Source of the DNA: Asparagopsis taxiformis
Taxonomy: Eukaryota; Rhodophyta; Florideophyceae; Bonnemaisoniales; Bonnemaisoniaceae
Direction: 5' to 3'
Assembly (NCBI GenBank): GCA_030407315.1
Contig: JALQPE010001876.1
Location: forward strand, 1-27,957
DNA: 27,957 nucleotides
Part shown: positions 9,411 to 20,273 of the stretch, piece by piece
How the letters are laid out: every line of letters starts with the position of its first letter
How positions within the stretch are numbered: position 1 is the first letter of the stretch
The notes under the pieces: generated by a model
Seen by the model: the letters and a program-made list of their open reading frames with translations, nothing else
The model's database searches: none
Told to the model about the DNA's origin: nothing
Program-made: the position numbers and the translations under genes

Positions 9411-9453
9411 AACTGTCGCTGTCACTACCAACTTGGTAGTGACAGCGACAGTT
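9411..9453. repeat. Perfect 43-bp odd palindrome
   Basis: Two 21-bp arms flank a single central C at 9432. The inner part reads CACTACCAA-C-TTGGTAGTG, so it begins with CACTA and ends with TAGTG. It is followed by GTTGAACGTTGAAC, a short direct repeat. It has the same one-base-centre design as the 37-bp palindromes but an unrelated arm sequence. Confidence 0.95.
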
Positions 9454-9559
9454 GAACGTTGAACGTGCATTAAAAGTGATTCATTCCATATGTTACAAAG
9501 ATGGTTCTATTTTCCTTATGTGTGATATAAACCATGATTCCCATCCGAATGCGGTCGAT

Positions 9560-10090
9560 ACACTCTCCTATAGAATTTATCTTCCCTCGTGCTAACTTTG
9601 CTACCTACAAATATCTGAAAAGCTCCATCAAAATCACTTTAGTCGTAAACCACATACCATTCCAATATTTACCTTCACACTAAAATCATGCTCCATACTT
9701 CCTCTCAAGTACACTCCACCAGACAGTGTTGTCAACCAATGCACGGTACTACCCGCAGACAATACAATTTGCTATCTACACTGCTGTCTACAGATTTCCC
9801 CAGACAGTGCAGTAATACAATACAATGCACTGCCTCAGACAGTAAAATGTACTGTCTGCACATACTGTCTGGCGGCAACACTTCCGGACAGTAAAATTTA
9901 CTGTTCTGGACAGTAAATTTTACTGTTTTTGGTACTGTCCAGATTTCGTGCCAGTTTACTGCTGCAGCAGTATTCTGAAATTTCCAGACAGTAAATTTTA
10001 CTGTCTCCGCGCACTGTCTTGGCCAGACAGTAATTTTTACTGTCTGAGACAGTAAATTTACTGTCTTTTTTCATTCCCAACACCGTAGTG
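9560..10090 (-). mobile_element. CACTA (EnSpm-like) transposon terminus, left copy
   Basis: Read from 10090 leftward, the sequence starts CACTACGGTGTTG. It then runs for about 390 bp of dense ACAGTAAATTTACTGTC-type subterminal palindromes. Nearly the same sequence begins at 14354 and reads rightward. Identity is very high for the first 390 bp, falls to about 80% over the next 120 bp, and stops sharply at the CACTA end. A sharp end with internal decay, plus short repeated subterminal motifs, is what CACTA elements show. No transposase was recognised and no matching other end was found. Confidence 0.75.
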
Positions 10091-10095
10091 TTCGA

Positions 10096-12243
10096 ATGCG
10101 ACGGAGAACCACGCGTTTACAGGATTTGGAAACGAACTTGAAAGAGTTTTTCAATCCGACATTGAAGAAGAAGACTAAGGCTCGACGCAAACGCCGCCCT
10201 TCTGCTGCCAATGTGAGACTCACTCACAAGAAGCAGCGGAATGTCGAACATGAGCCTGCTTCGCATGGCATCCGCCGCCGTTCACAGCGACTTCGCTCGA
10301 CGGGGAGCACACGCCTCGAGGAAGAAGAGCCGGTTGTGGTACAACAATCCGCCGGGGAAGAAGAGCAGGCCGTTGTTGATAAACCCACCGATCAACAACA
10401 AGCCACTGCTTCCGGTGATGAGGTTGACGAAGACTCCGCCCGTTCCCCCGATTCTGCCGTTGAGATTGTCCCCCAAGATAACCAACGTGCTGGTGCGACT
10501 CCCTCCAACCAAGAATCTGTCCATACCGCTTCGGACGAGGAAGACAAACAGGGTGCAGACGAGGGCCAAGTCGAAAGCAAGGGGGTCCGCGAAGTGACAA
10601 TTACATTCACTGTTCCGGAAGGAGTGGAAGTCGATGAAGACGGTTACATCGTTCGTGACTCTCCTTCGGAACACGACCTCCTGTTCGACGACCGTATGCC
10701 ATCTCTTCCTGAACATTTCGAAGGCACACTCGAAGCCGAAGGGCATCATCTGGCGCAACGTCCCGCGGACGTCATCGCATCGGTGAGGGTTGGCTGTCTG
10801 CCCCCGATTGAGCTCAGGTTGTTATTGGAGAGTGTGGAAATCGATGAGGAGGGCAGAGAGGTGAGGTATTTGAAGCAAGTGGCGATGGACCCTGTGTTTG
10901 AGGGGCTGCATATTCCGGAAGAACATCGGGCTCGTGTGCTATTCGAAATCGATCACGTCTATCCGATGTTCTTCGCAGCGTGGAAGATGGCTGCCAAGGC
11001 GATGTGTGAGCCTACATCGACGTTTCTACCCTCGAGGCTGGACTTCGCCCAGGTTGCGCGAATGTCTACAAGCTGGAAGGATTCGTATGAGGCCGGCACT
11101 GGTATGGCGTACTTCCACAATTGCCGAACGGAAATCAACGAGCGAGGGTATACGGTGATGCACAATTTCGCGGATGTAAGCTACCTCGATGCGTCGGACA
11201 AGTTCCATTTGACTTGGGTCTCATGGAAGAAATTCCTAACCAGGAATTGTTTGGGTACTTTTTGGGAACGTGGGAGGGTGAGGAGGTGCACAAGGACCCT
11301 GGGAACCGGCAGCTGTGGAGTCCCATTGTCAATACAGGGGACGATGAAACAGATGAGAAGAACCGGAATGAGGGGAGGGCTCGCTTCACGTCTACACGCC
11401 AGTGCCTGGTTGACTATGCAGAGAACGACGAGACGCATACCGACCGGTTCAAGTTTGTGACGCGACGAGCCCTGCTGGATGTGTGGCTGGAATCCTTGTC
11501 CGGCTGATAGGGCTGGAGGAGTGCGGTTTAGCGGGAGAAAAACTTGTCATGCCGGCATCTGGGGACGGTTTTTGATAACGGGAAAGGGGTGTCCTCGGCA
11601 GGTCCCACACAATGATTTCCCTGTTCCTCCTCGCGACCGCAAAGATCAACTTCCGGGTTACTTTGTTATTGCCAACGGAGATGACCCATTCCCTATCTGG
11701 GTGTGTCCAGGGTCCCACAAGTACGTCTTTTCCAAAGCGCTGGAATTAGATATGTACGCCAAGACGATGAAGCTGAAGAAGGTAATCGTTCCGCCACGTT
11801 CAGTCTTCATCGGTCACGGCCATGTACAACATGCCGGGGCAGGGCATGTCGACAGAGTTGTGTCACACACGACAACGAAGTATCACACGTATTTCAGGAA
11901 TGCGTCGTATCCGATTCCCGACAATGTTTCGTTTGGTTTCATCAGGCGGTTGGGATTCGAAGAAGAAGTCATCGCCAATGCTCCGCGCCGGTCTGCAAGG
12001 CAAAGTCAACCGGCACCTGTCAATGTTCGCCACAAGACAGTTGTTCCCATCCCGGTCAAGAAAGATGGTAGGCCGAAGACAGGGCAGCTCCGAATGATGC
12101 GGATGAAGACGACAGAACCTCGCAAGGATGTAATGCACACACGGAGTGGGGCCCCGATAGTGCCTCTTCTGCCGGGACAACCTGGATATCTAGTTCACTA
12201 TCATAGTGAGGACGAAGAGGAAGAACAGTTTTCCGACGGCTAG
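10096..12243 (+). CDS. 2OG-Fe(II) dioxygenase-like protein (PhyH-like fold), frameshifted
   Basis: Frame 1 opens at 10096, six bases after the CACTA end. The N-terminus has a basic NLS-like stretch (KKKTKARRKRR), then a long acidic, disordered region. From about residue 345 (ERGYTVMHNFADVS) it resembles the start of PhyH-type dioxygenases. Coding then passes to frame 3 near 11200, frame 2 near 11505 and frame 1 near 11565. Each is a -1 shift, and each is restored by one base in a short C, G or T run. The catalytic part has RQVPHNDF (HxD at 11608-11616), WVCPGSHK near 11700, and VPPRSVFIGHG followed by QHAGAGH (candidate distal His). The expected terminal Arg is not certain (KYHTYF). The tail is Arg/Lys-rich and acidic. 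Full length would be about 715 residues. Substrate is unknown: nucleic acid, protein or small molecule. It is a pseudogene, or a real gene with sequence indels. Confidence 0.65.
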
Positions 12244-12504
12244 ATATCTTAACAACAACTACTTTAGCAAACAATTATCGAGAATATAATCATCTCCTTT
12301 ATCACTTTCAATCTATGAACCTACTATAATGCACTTCCGTTCCATGCTTTCAAACTAGATTGTCCATTCCCTAGTGGGTTGGAGCATGATTCCAGGACGA
12401 TTCCCTCACATCTCTAGACTCGATGGTCTATGCTAGAAATAGCAGAACAATTGGGTTTATACGTGCTTCATCGCCAACTTGCTTCTGGTAATGGGTGGAC
12501 GTGC
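12244..12504. other. No gene seen
   Basis: AT-rich 3' flank of the preceding gene. It may hold a degenerate start of the tandem repeat that follows. Confidence 0.5.
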
Positions 12505-14030
12505 ACGATACACGATCAACCTGAAATGGACGTCCGGTGGATGTCTAGCTCAGATGCATTGCTGGCCAGCCCAGAAATTCTACAATTTCGGGCACAAAAA
12601 AATTTTGCAAAAAACATCGATTTGGGCGGTCGATTGTGCCGTACGGCACACTCCCATCTCAAAAACATGTTCACATGTGCATGTTTTTGAGAATAGCCCA
12701 AATTTCAATTCAAATCAAGGTGTCTAATTTGGCCACAACGGCCCCAGGAACCGGCTGCCGCCCCGAGCGGGGTCATCACTGGCTTCTGTAAGCACTAACT
12801 GTGAGGCTAAATGGCGCCAGAAGATGGGTCGATTGCAGGCTTCAAGCCTAAGTTATGCTAGGGTGACATCGTTTCCCCTGTTCCATCATGGTCCTGCCTT
12901 ACTCCTCCACGACAAACACTACTCACCCATCACGTTACTCGTATTCCGTGCACTTTGTATGAGTAGTGAACTCGCCTGCTTAGTTGCTGCAATGCGTGGA
13001 TGTAGGCAGCACACGACCAACCTGAAATGGACGTCCGGTGGATGTCCATCTCAGATGCACTGCTGGCCAGCCCAGAAATTCTACAATTTCGGGCACAAAA
13101 AATCTTGCAAAAATCAACGATTTGGGCGGGTCGATTGTGCCGTACGGCACACCCCCATCTCAAAAACATGTTCACATGTGCATGTTTTTGAGAATAGCCC
13201 AAATTTTAATTCAAATCAGGGTGTCTAATTTGGCCACAACGGCCCCAGGCACCGGAACCGCCGCCCCGAGCGGGGTCATCACTGGCTTCTGTAAGCACTA
13301 ACTGTAAGGCTAAATGGCGCCAGAAGATGGGTCGATTGCAGGCTTCAAGCCTAAGTTATGCTAGGGTGACATCGTTTCCCCTGTTCCATCATGGTCCTGC
13401 CTTACTCCTCCACGACAAACACTACTCACCCATCACGTTACTCGTATTCCGTGCACTTTGTATGAGTAGTGAACTCGCCTGCTTAGTTGCTGCAATGCGT
13501 GGATGTAGGCAGCACACGACCAACCTGAAATGGACGTCCGGTGGATGTCCATCTCAGATGCACTGCTGGCCAGCCCAGAAATTCTAAAATTTCGGGCACA
13601 AAAAATCTTGCAAAAATCAACGATTTGGGCGGGTCGATTGTGCCGTACGGCACACCCCCATCTCAAAAACATGTTCACATGTGCATGTTTTTGAGAATAG
13701 CCCAAATTTTAATTCAAATCAGGGTGTCTAATTTGGCCACAACGGCCCCAGGAACCGACCGCCGGCCCCGATCGGGGCTATCACTGGCTTCTGTAAGCAC
13801 CAACTGTAAGGCTAAATGGCGTCTGACGAAGGGTCAATTTCAGGCTCAATACGCCAGGGACAGGTCTTGGTCCTTGTTCCATCATGGTCCCGCCCCGCTC
13901 TCTCACGACCAACCTGAAATGGACGTCCGGTGGATGTCCAGCTCGATTGCATTGCTGGCCAGCCCAGAAATTCTAAAATTTCCGAAAAATCAATTTGGTG
14001 GCCCAGCATCTCCTGTGCCGAAAATTCCAG
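12505..14030 (+). repeat. Tandem repeat of about 503 bp (two full, two partial units)
   Basis: Using the ATGGCGCCAGAAGATGGG string as register, units start at 12811, 13314 and 13816, with a partial unit at 12505-12810. The last unit is shortened and diverged and ends near 14030. Each unit carries several hairpins: TGTGCCGTACGGCACA (12635-12650 in the first), CAAAAACATG...CATGTTTTTG (12660-12689), CCCCGAGCGGGG and GCCCAGAAATT...AATTTCGGGC. The identical ORFs of 134 and 86 codons follow the repeat and change length with its mutations. I do not call them genes. Confidence 0.9.
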
Positions 14031-14353
14031 CAGTCACTTCTGATATACTATATCGTAGTAGTAGTAGTCTAGACGTGTTTCGCACTTGTACGCATCAGGG
14101 AAGGCTGCACGGAAGGTTGAGACTACGCTACTTGTGTACCGCGTCGTCTGAAATAGCGAGTAGTGTTTGTTGTATAGTTGTGGAGTATGCGTCTAGTGGT
14201 TTGTAAAGCTTGCAGAACGGGATAGGGATGTGGGTTGCCCTATTTTATGAATACATGAGTACCAATATTCAGGGTTGACAAAGCGGAAAGGCATAGGCTC
14301 ATACATGTTTGAGATTGCATAGTGGAGAAAATATTTACATCGAAATTTACATG
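14031..14353. other. No gene seen
   Basis: Noncoding flank between the tandem repeat and the right CACTA terminus. It has a short TAGTAGTAG run near 14055. Confidence 0.5.
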
Positions 14354-14880
14354 CACTACGGTGTTGAGAATGAAAACAGACAGTAAATTTACTGTCTGAG
14401 ACAGTAAAAATTACTGTCTGGCCAAGACAGTGCGCGGAGACAGTAAAATTTACTGTCTGGAAATTTCAGAATACTGCTGCAGCAGTAAACTGGCACGAAA
14501 TCTGGACAGTACCAAAAACAGTAAAATTTACTGTCCAGAACAGTAAATTTTACTGTCCGGAAGTGTTGCCGCCAGACAGTATGTGCAGACAGTACATTTT
14601 ACTGTCTGAGACAATACATTGTACTGTATTACTGCACTGTCTGGGGAAATCTGTAGACAGTAGTGTAGATAGCAAATTGTATTGTCTGCGGGTAGTACCG
14701 TGCATTGTTTGACAACACTGTCTGGTGGAGTGGACTTAGAGGAAATATGGAGCATAGTGTTGGTGTGAAGGTAAATATTGGAATGGTGTGTGGTATACGA
14801 CTATATTAATTGTGATGGTGCTTTACAGATAGTTGGGTGCGGGGAAGCTAGATGCTGAATAGGAAGTTGTAGAAAGGAAG
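14354..14880 (+). mobile_element. CACTA (EnSpm-like) transposon terminus, right copy
   Basis: The sequence starts CACTACGGTGTTGAGAATG and continues through repeated GACAGTAAATTTACTGTC-like motifs. It is an almost exact inverted copy of 10090-9560. The three bases outside it (ATG) differ from those outside the left copy (TTC), so no target-site duplication links the two. The element reads rightward, and no matching far end (ending ...CAACACCGTAGTG) was found before 21000. Confidence 0.75.
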
Positions 14881-15258
14881 ATTGGGAGAACAGAACATAT
14901 CTGGTTTGTCTCACCGTAAGGAGAGAATGTACAGAGTAGCTATAATATGTTGAGTTTAGCATTTCAAATTATACCTATCTATCTTTGCATTGAAAGTGTC
15001 TAGTAGGAGACGTCAGTCTGGTAGCGAGGTGTGGTATGCACAGGACGTGGGTGGTGGCAAAGGAAAGAATACGCACCATCCACCACTAAATTATGAAAAA
15101 TAAACGTTACGGAGCACTGGAAGCATTATTATTATGTAGAGTAGACCAGGATGGATGCATCCACTGAAATGATATTTGCTACAACACTGCTGTACTAAGC
15201 GTGACATCCTTCCTTCAAAGCAATTCTCCTTTTAGCAAACTCCAATTGCAAGGTCAAG
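14881..15258. other. 5' flank of the 15259 gene
   Basis: Noncoding. It is either the interior of the right CACTA element or the promoter region of the following gene. No specific motif can be supported. Confidence 0.4.
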
Positions 15259-16784
15259 ATGAATCCCGAAACCTCCGTAAGCATCGCCGCATTTTCCGAA
15301 ATAACGCGTGAGGGCTTTTCGAACATCACTGCAGAGTTGAAAGCCCTGAGTGATAAAATGGATGCCGTCGAGAAGAGCACCATTCAATTACGCGAGACTC
15401 TCGGAAATGTCGCCAAGACTGTCTCCATGCTAAACACCGATATGCAGGAGGTCAAGAGCATCGTCGATGGGCTTCTGAGCCAGGGACAAGGACATCCGAA
15501 GAAGATCGCCTCCGAGAAGGACAGGGAACGTCTCCGCATTGCGCAGGATGCGGAGAAATCGTTCACGTTCGAAATGGTGTGTGCTGTGCTGTGTGCTGTT
15601 GTTCCAACGTACACGAAGGCAATGGTGGATAAGAGGGATAGGCATTTCAACGGATGCCAGCTAATCAATACGCTGATGTTCGCCAGGCAGAGCAATGAGC
15701 GAAAGGATGTGTTCAATAGGACGCTTGCCGGCCGGAACCACATTGAATTGCGCTGCCAAGTTGTGACCTCTTTAATCAAGAATACGTGTCAAAACAATTC
15801 TTTCAGACAGGGAGGAGACCGTTCCAGCTCCAATGGAACGTCGGAAGGTATCGAACGGTGGAGGGCGCGGGGGTATGTGACTACCGGGACCATTGAGGAG
15901 ACAATTCGCGGAACGGACTCTGCTCGCATGGATGGAATGCATGGGACGTCCGAGGGAAGTGATGGGGCCGCTCGAAAGCAGAAGCGAAGAAAGGTTGGTG
16001 ACAATGGGCCGTTGCACAGAAAGGAGGTAGGCATCACTGTGACGAAATCGGCACTGACGGCAGTGACCGGGTTTATGAACAAGTCCAGAGATCATGTGCG
16101 AAACCGGTTCATCCGAGATCTTGGATTCTTTCTATACAGTGGGTTTCAAGGTTCAGTCCGAATGGAGCATCATTTGCACGACGGTGGGCTGGACATTGAG
16201 TCAGTTCCAAGTCTGTACTCGGCGCAGAGGAAAATGAATGCAGCGGAGCGTGCAGCAATGGATGACAAGAATATGAAGATTCTTCGCGACTTCATTGCAG
16301 TGCGAAAAGAAATGCTATTCAAAGTCGAGTACGAAGTTCAAATAATTGGAGAACCGGACAAGAGGTTTTTGACTAGGAGGATCAATTTAGTAGAGGTTGC
16401 ACTGAACTTTGCAGTCGCCTACATGCAATGTTCTGATAAGAACATGTTCCTGCGACGTTCAGAATACTCCTTGCAATTCATCTACATACTTGCATACGGG
16501 TTCCGAACGATTTTGAAATTTCAAAGTGGAACAGAGGTGGAAGGAGCGCAAATCCGGGAAATCAATGAAGCAGTGAAACTGCTTCTTCCCGGGGAGCGGG
16601 TGAGTAGTCGGTTCATGAATGAGGAGGTTTTGACTATATCGCGTGATAGATATGAAGAACTGAATGTAGACGATGGGGGGAATCAGTGCTGGAGGAGAGC
16701 TTCAGGTCTATGGAAGAGGACGGAGGAGATGCAGAATATGTGAAGGTATTCGTCGATGATGAAATCGAGAATGAAGGGGAGTAG
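15259..16784 (+). CDS. Coiled-coil, nuclear-type protein of unknown function (possible transposon-encoded protein)
   Basis: The ATG at 15259 opens a frame of 494 codons ending at 16743. Residues 13-72 have heptad-like Leu/Ile/Val spacing (coiled coil). Residues 80-98 are Lys/Arg/Glu-rich. Residues 183-245 are a polar Ser/Gly/Arg-rich linker ending in the NLS-like ARKQKRRK. Residues 258-450 look folded and helical. The end of the ORF (NQCWRRASGLW...) is probably wrong. A single-base loss in the GGGGGG run near 16673 would continue in frame 3 into an acidic tail (ESVLEESFRSMEED, then VDDEIENEGE) stopping at 16784. I recognise no family. Its place about 900 bp inside a CACTA end makes a TNPA-like or accessory element protein possible, but no transposase motif was seen. 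Confidence 0.6.
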
Positions 16785-17630
16785 TATCGGATGAAACCAG
16801 TTTCGGTGTAGTAGACGAAGAATGAAGAAATAAAATTTCTGTTGAGTTGAATTTTGTAATAGATGGAAGTAGATAGATGCGAGACATCAGGAAACCAGTC
16901 AGACGATAGTGTCAAGTCGAAGGAAAAGCGCAGAGACAGGTAGTGGAATAGTCGAAGTAAGAAGGGGCGAGGGTATCCGTCTTTACTAGAAATTGATGGC
17001 CACAGGAGCTCTAGAATGGAATACCAGGAACAGGATAACTACGGATAGGTGTGCTTTATCATTTTTGCTCCGGACTGCAGGTGGCAGGTGGAGGAGAGGG
17101 TGGGTGGGTAGTGTCTGAATCCGCATTGAAGCCAAGACGAGAGATAGCCTCATAGCCAATGTCTTCAAGCTCCTGGCATATAGTAGTACCACTGAAAATA
17201 CAGCAAGGTAAGCGTAGATGTAGTGTACCAAACGTCTCTGCGGTTGATAGAGGCTGGAAAGTGCTGTAACAAGCTCGGCGCTGAATACGTCTCCACAGTA
17301 ACGAAAACGTTGCTCCATAAGTAACAGTAGCCTTATCACGTAGGTGGAAAGAGTCCACGATTGGACTACAAAGATACGCTTAGAGATGTTACGGGGCCCA
17401 ATAAATTGCATGGAAAAATATTTTGAGTATTACTTTAGTATTACATTGATTATTGAGCTAACAGTCGATGTAGTTATCTTGTAAAGGTTCGGACAGGGGT
17501 GGAAAGGAAACAGCCACCGAAGTGCTACCACTCGCTGACACTTTGTTTTAAACAACCAACTTCTGCTTTGCGCCACCCTGGTCAAGCAGCCCAACTATCC
17601 CTTTCTTATAAACTCTACCTTTGTTCGCCA
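16785..17630. other. Intergenic, with an unassigned minus-strand ORF (16986-17411)
   Basis: The minus strand has a 141-codon ORF starting MQFIGPRNISKRIFVVQSW. It overlaps a second minus frame (17059-17358) whose C-terminus reads CQELEDIGYEAISRLGFNAD and is more protein-like. They could be one gene with a frameshift, or chance. No family is recognised. The last 130 bases are the 5' flank of the ParB-like gene, whose ATG is at 17631 (ctcgccATGG-like, cGCCATGG context). Confidence 0.3.
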
Positions 17631-18500
17631 TGGAAGGAACGTTCCACAATCACGGTGAAAAGCACGACGGATGGGTGTTCATCGACCCCAATCAAGTCAG
17701 CAAATTCGTATCGATTCGCGATGTTGATGCAAGTCATGTGGAAGCGCTCATGGAGAGCATTCGCAACAGCGGTTATGACAGCTCATCCCGTGACTGGCAG
17801 GTTTCGAGAAGGCGTTCTGGAGATATTGGATGGAGCGCACCGGTGCATGGCAATTGTACGTGGAATGGAGAAGGGCGTCTTTCCTCCTGGCGTTACGATT
17901 CCTATGCGAGAAGAGTCTATCGTGGCGGACACCAACAGCAGTACTGCTGTTGTGCTGGACCGTGTGAGAGCGACGACATCCAACGACATTGCAGGCCTGC
18001 AAAGGCGCATGATGTTTGTTGAGTATCTGATGATCGCCGTTGATCTCAGAGACGAGTACTGGGTCCAAAACGGAAAGGACAAGTACGCTCATATTTCGTC
18101 TGTGAGGATGGCCGATGTGTTGGGCTGGATCAAATCCTGCGATACAAGCGGCCAAATTGCTTCAAGCCTGAGTGGTAAACCGCAGTACAGCTCATGCATG
18201 TCTATCCTGGCTGTGCTTCGGCCGTATCACCGAGCAGAAGATTCGAGTTCGATTGATTTGCGTCTGTGGCAAATGTTTTGTCATGCATGGGGACTCAATG
18301 CAGAGATGGGTGATTCTCCGAGGATGGTTGAGTTTCCGAAACAGGTGGGGGTGACTAGTTTCTCGTGCCGTCGAAATGTTTGGCAAGACACCCCCGCGGA
18401 GAATTGTCCTCTCCACTGAACCGCGAACTGCTTTCGAGCAGGTACTTTCTAGACGGCGCTACATCCGACATGCAAGATTCTTTGCAGGCTAGCCAGAAGC
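17631..18500 (+). CDS. ParB/sulfiredoxin-like domain segment (N-terminal part of a ParB-MTase-SET chain)
   Basis: Frame 2 from the ATG at 17631 gives WVFIDPNQVSKFVSIRD, then HVEALMESIRNSGYDSS. Coding passes near 17800 to frame 3: VTGRFREGVLEILDGAHRCM. This is the ParB N-terminal pattern: a recognition strand, a 'SIxxxG' helix, then an I-x-(D/A)-G-x-H-R loop that binds or hydrolyses nucleotide in the superfamily. Helical sequence follows (RRMMFVEYLMIAVDLRDEYW, MADVLGWIKSC). Near 18365 frame 1 gives VEMFGKTPPRRIVLSTEPR, which matches FGKDARKMLLCVTGYRD in the minus-strand gene. The two genes therefore share the ParB module and this following segment. In bacteria and phages, ParB-like domains are found fused to DNA methylases, which fits the next segment. 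Exact joins are uncertain. Confidence 0.6.
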
Positions 18501-18888
18501 GGTTCAGGAGGCTGATGGTTATGATGTGCCAGTGTATCTTGGCTATTCGCAGTAAGGAGATGGGCAGTGCGCCATCTAGGCGGGCCAGAGCCACATCCGG
18601 GGCCATTGGTGGTGGTGGAATGTTGGAATTGCAACATCCAGTGCGCAAGCCACGAGCTTGGATTTGTTGTCGACCGTGTGTTAGCTGCGTGGGATACCGG
18701 GCAAGAGTGTTGGGTATGAGGATTTTGAATCGATGTGCTGGGCCGTTCATGGTATTCGATCCTGCGAGCCTTTGCTTCAGGTCACTCCCGAATCGGTCTG
18801 ATGGCTGCGCGGTCGAGGAGCATCGGAAAACCTGACCATTGTCCCGAAAACTGTAGACAGTGAAAACGGGTTCTGTGCCGACCTTCCA
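18500..18888 (+). CDS. Linker segment of the ParB-MTase-SET chain (frame unclear)
   Basis: No single frame is open. Frame 2 is open to 18835 with a Met- and Arg-rich helical part (QKRFRRLMVMMCQCILAIRS). Frame 3 gives HELGFVVDRVLAAWDTGQEC and then frame 1 gives GYEDFESMCWAVHGIRSCEP, which reads more like a folded protein. The segment probably joins the ParB part to the helical region starting near 18850, through two or more frameshifts. No stop cluster suggests a separate gene. Confidence 0.35.
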
Positions 18889-20273
18889 GTGGCTGTGGAT
18901 GCAAGGCTGCGATCATTGACAAGCGCCTTCCTGCTGTCGATACGCCAATGTGTCACTGAGGTGAATGTGTTCGCCGAGCGTGGTCAGCTGATGCAGAGAC
19001 TTCGAGCCTTGCTTTTCGACACTCCTGACAAGTTCGGATTGAACTCGTTCATGCGAGCCAAGTTGAACACGTCTCATGCCCTGGATGGTCAGAGGAGGCT
19101 GAAGGCTTGGTTATTGCGAACCCGAGAGCAACGAAAGCTTCCTCTGACCATGGATGAGTTGCACAGTCTTGAGGATACGCCCGAGCCTGGCATCCTTGAA
19201 GTGTCCTGCGCAGATGGAAATATCCGCAGCAGTGCCAAACAATGGCAGCGAGGATATAGAAGAGGATAGTCTGGAGCCACAGAGGAAGAAGGCTAGGCTG
19301 GAGCGCGGTGGTGGAGAGGACGATAATGCGGCGGTTGCTAGCGAAACAGCAACAAGAGAAGGTGCGGCCGAGGATGACGCTATGGAGGTTGACACTGTAT
19401 CGCCTACAGAAGCACCGCTCGTTGACGTCGGAAAGGAATCCAAGCCGGAATATGTCACCAAGCTGGAAGCTGTGATGGGGCGTTACATTCACACTGTGAA
19501 TTGTGACGCTACTGATGTAGCCAAAGAGGTGGAGGACAAAATTAGTTTCCTGGAAGATGGTGTGTTGGAGGACAGTGTTCAGCTTGTGCTCACTGATCCT
19601 CCATTCAACACGAGGCGGGAAGGCGGCAGAGAAACTCGGAGTACGATATTCTGGAGCCGGAAGAGTTGGCGAGTGTTGCGTGTGAAATAGTTCGAGTTCT
19701 TCGGCCTGGCGGTCATGCTCTAATCTATTCCAGCGTGCGCCAACTCGTGGCATGGATGGATGCAATCAGAAATGCCGAGCCTGGCAAGATGATTGTGGAC
19801 AGTGTTCCAGTCGTGCTATCTCGCCGACCACACAGCTTTACGTCCAATCCATCGACGAAAACGTGCACACTTCATAATATGCACGATTTCGTTATCCATG
19901 CGTATAAGCGGGGGAGGGTATGGCTGCATATTTATGGTGGATTACAGTTGCACAATCCGGACATATCGAGGCACCCTGGGTTCACCAACGCGATTGACAC
20001 GTTCCGAGGTTGTCGGCTGGTGAAGCTCAATACGATGGTCAGAACAACCGACTGCGCCATGAGCAGAAGGCGTTGACCACTCTTCGTGAGCTTCTGGAAC
20101 GATTTTCGAAGCAGAACGATATCGTGATGGATTTCTTCTCGGGAACATACAGCACAGCCATAGCGTGTATGACGTTGAGGGATGGTACGTATCGTCGGTT
20201 CATTGGGTGTGAGAAGGAAAAAAGGGGTGCCACGATGCATCGCGGAGTCGATACTGCATGCTTTCGTCAGTGA
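18850..20273 (+). CDS. Beta-class DNA N6-adenine/N4-cytosine methyltransferase segment
   Basis: It would transfer a methyl group from S-adenosylmethionine to DNA. Frame 1 (to about 19215) is helical. Frame 2 continues with an acidic linker and an NLS-like EPQRKKARLERGG. Then comes LEDSVQLVLTDPPFNTRR, motif IV, with DPPF at 19595-19606. After a -1 shift, frame 1 gives EELASVACEIVRVLRPGGHA and LIYSSVRQLV, the strand-helix after motif IV. After another -1 shift, frame 3 gives QKALTTLRELLERFSKQND (as in 'KP..LL..l'), VMDFFSGTYSTAIAC (motif I, FxGxx at about 20130-20168) and YRRFIGCEKEK. DPPF before the FxG motif is the beta-class order. DPP[YF] favours N6-adenine, but N4-cytosine is not excluded. 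Key motifs are intact despite the shifts. Confidence 0.85.

Noticed and set aside
10220..10758. Minus-strand ORFs of 126 and 158 codons
   Set aside because: They are antisense to the acidic region of the dioxygenase-like gene and have no motifs.
12824..13587. Identical ORFs of 134 and 86 codons, and matching minus-strand ORFs, in the 503-bp repeat
   Set aside because: They follow the tandem repeat exactly, differ only by point changes that add or remove stops, and resemble no protein.
15259..16743. Calling the 494-aa protein a transposase
   Set aside because: No DDE-type or other recombinase motif could be identified. Only its location suggests a link to the element.
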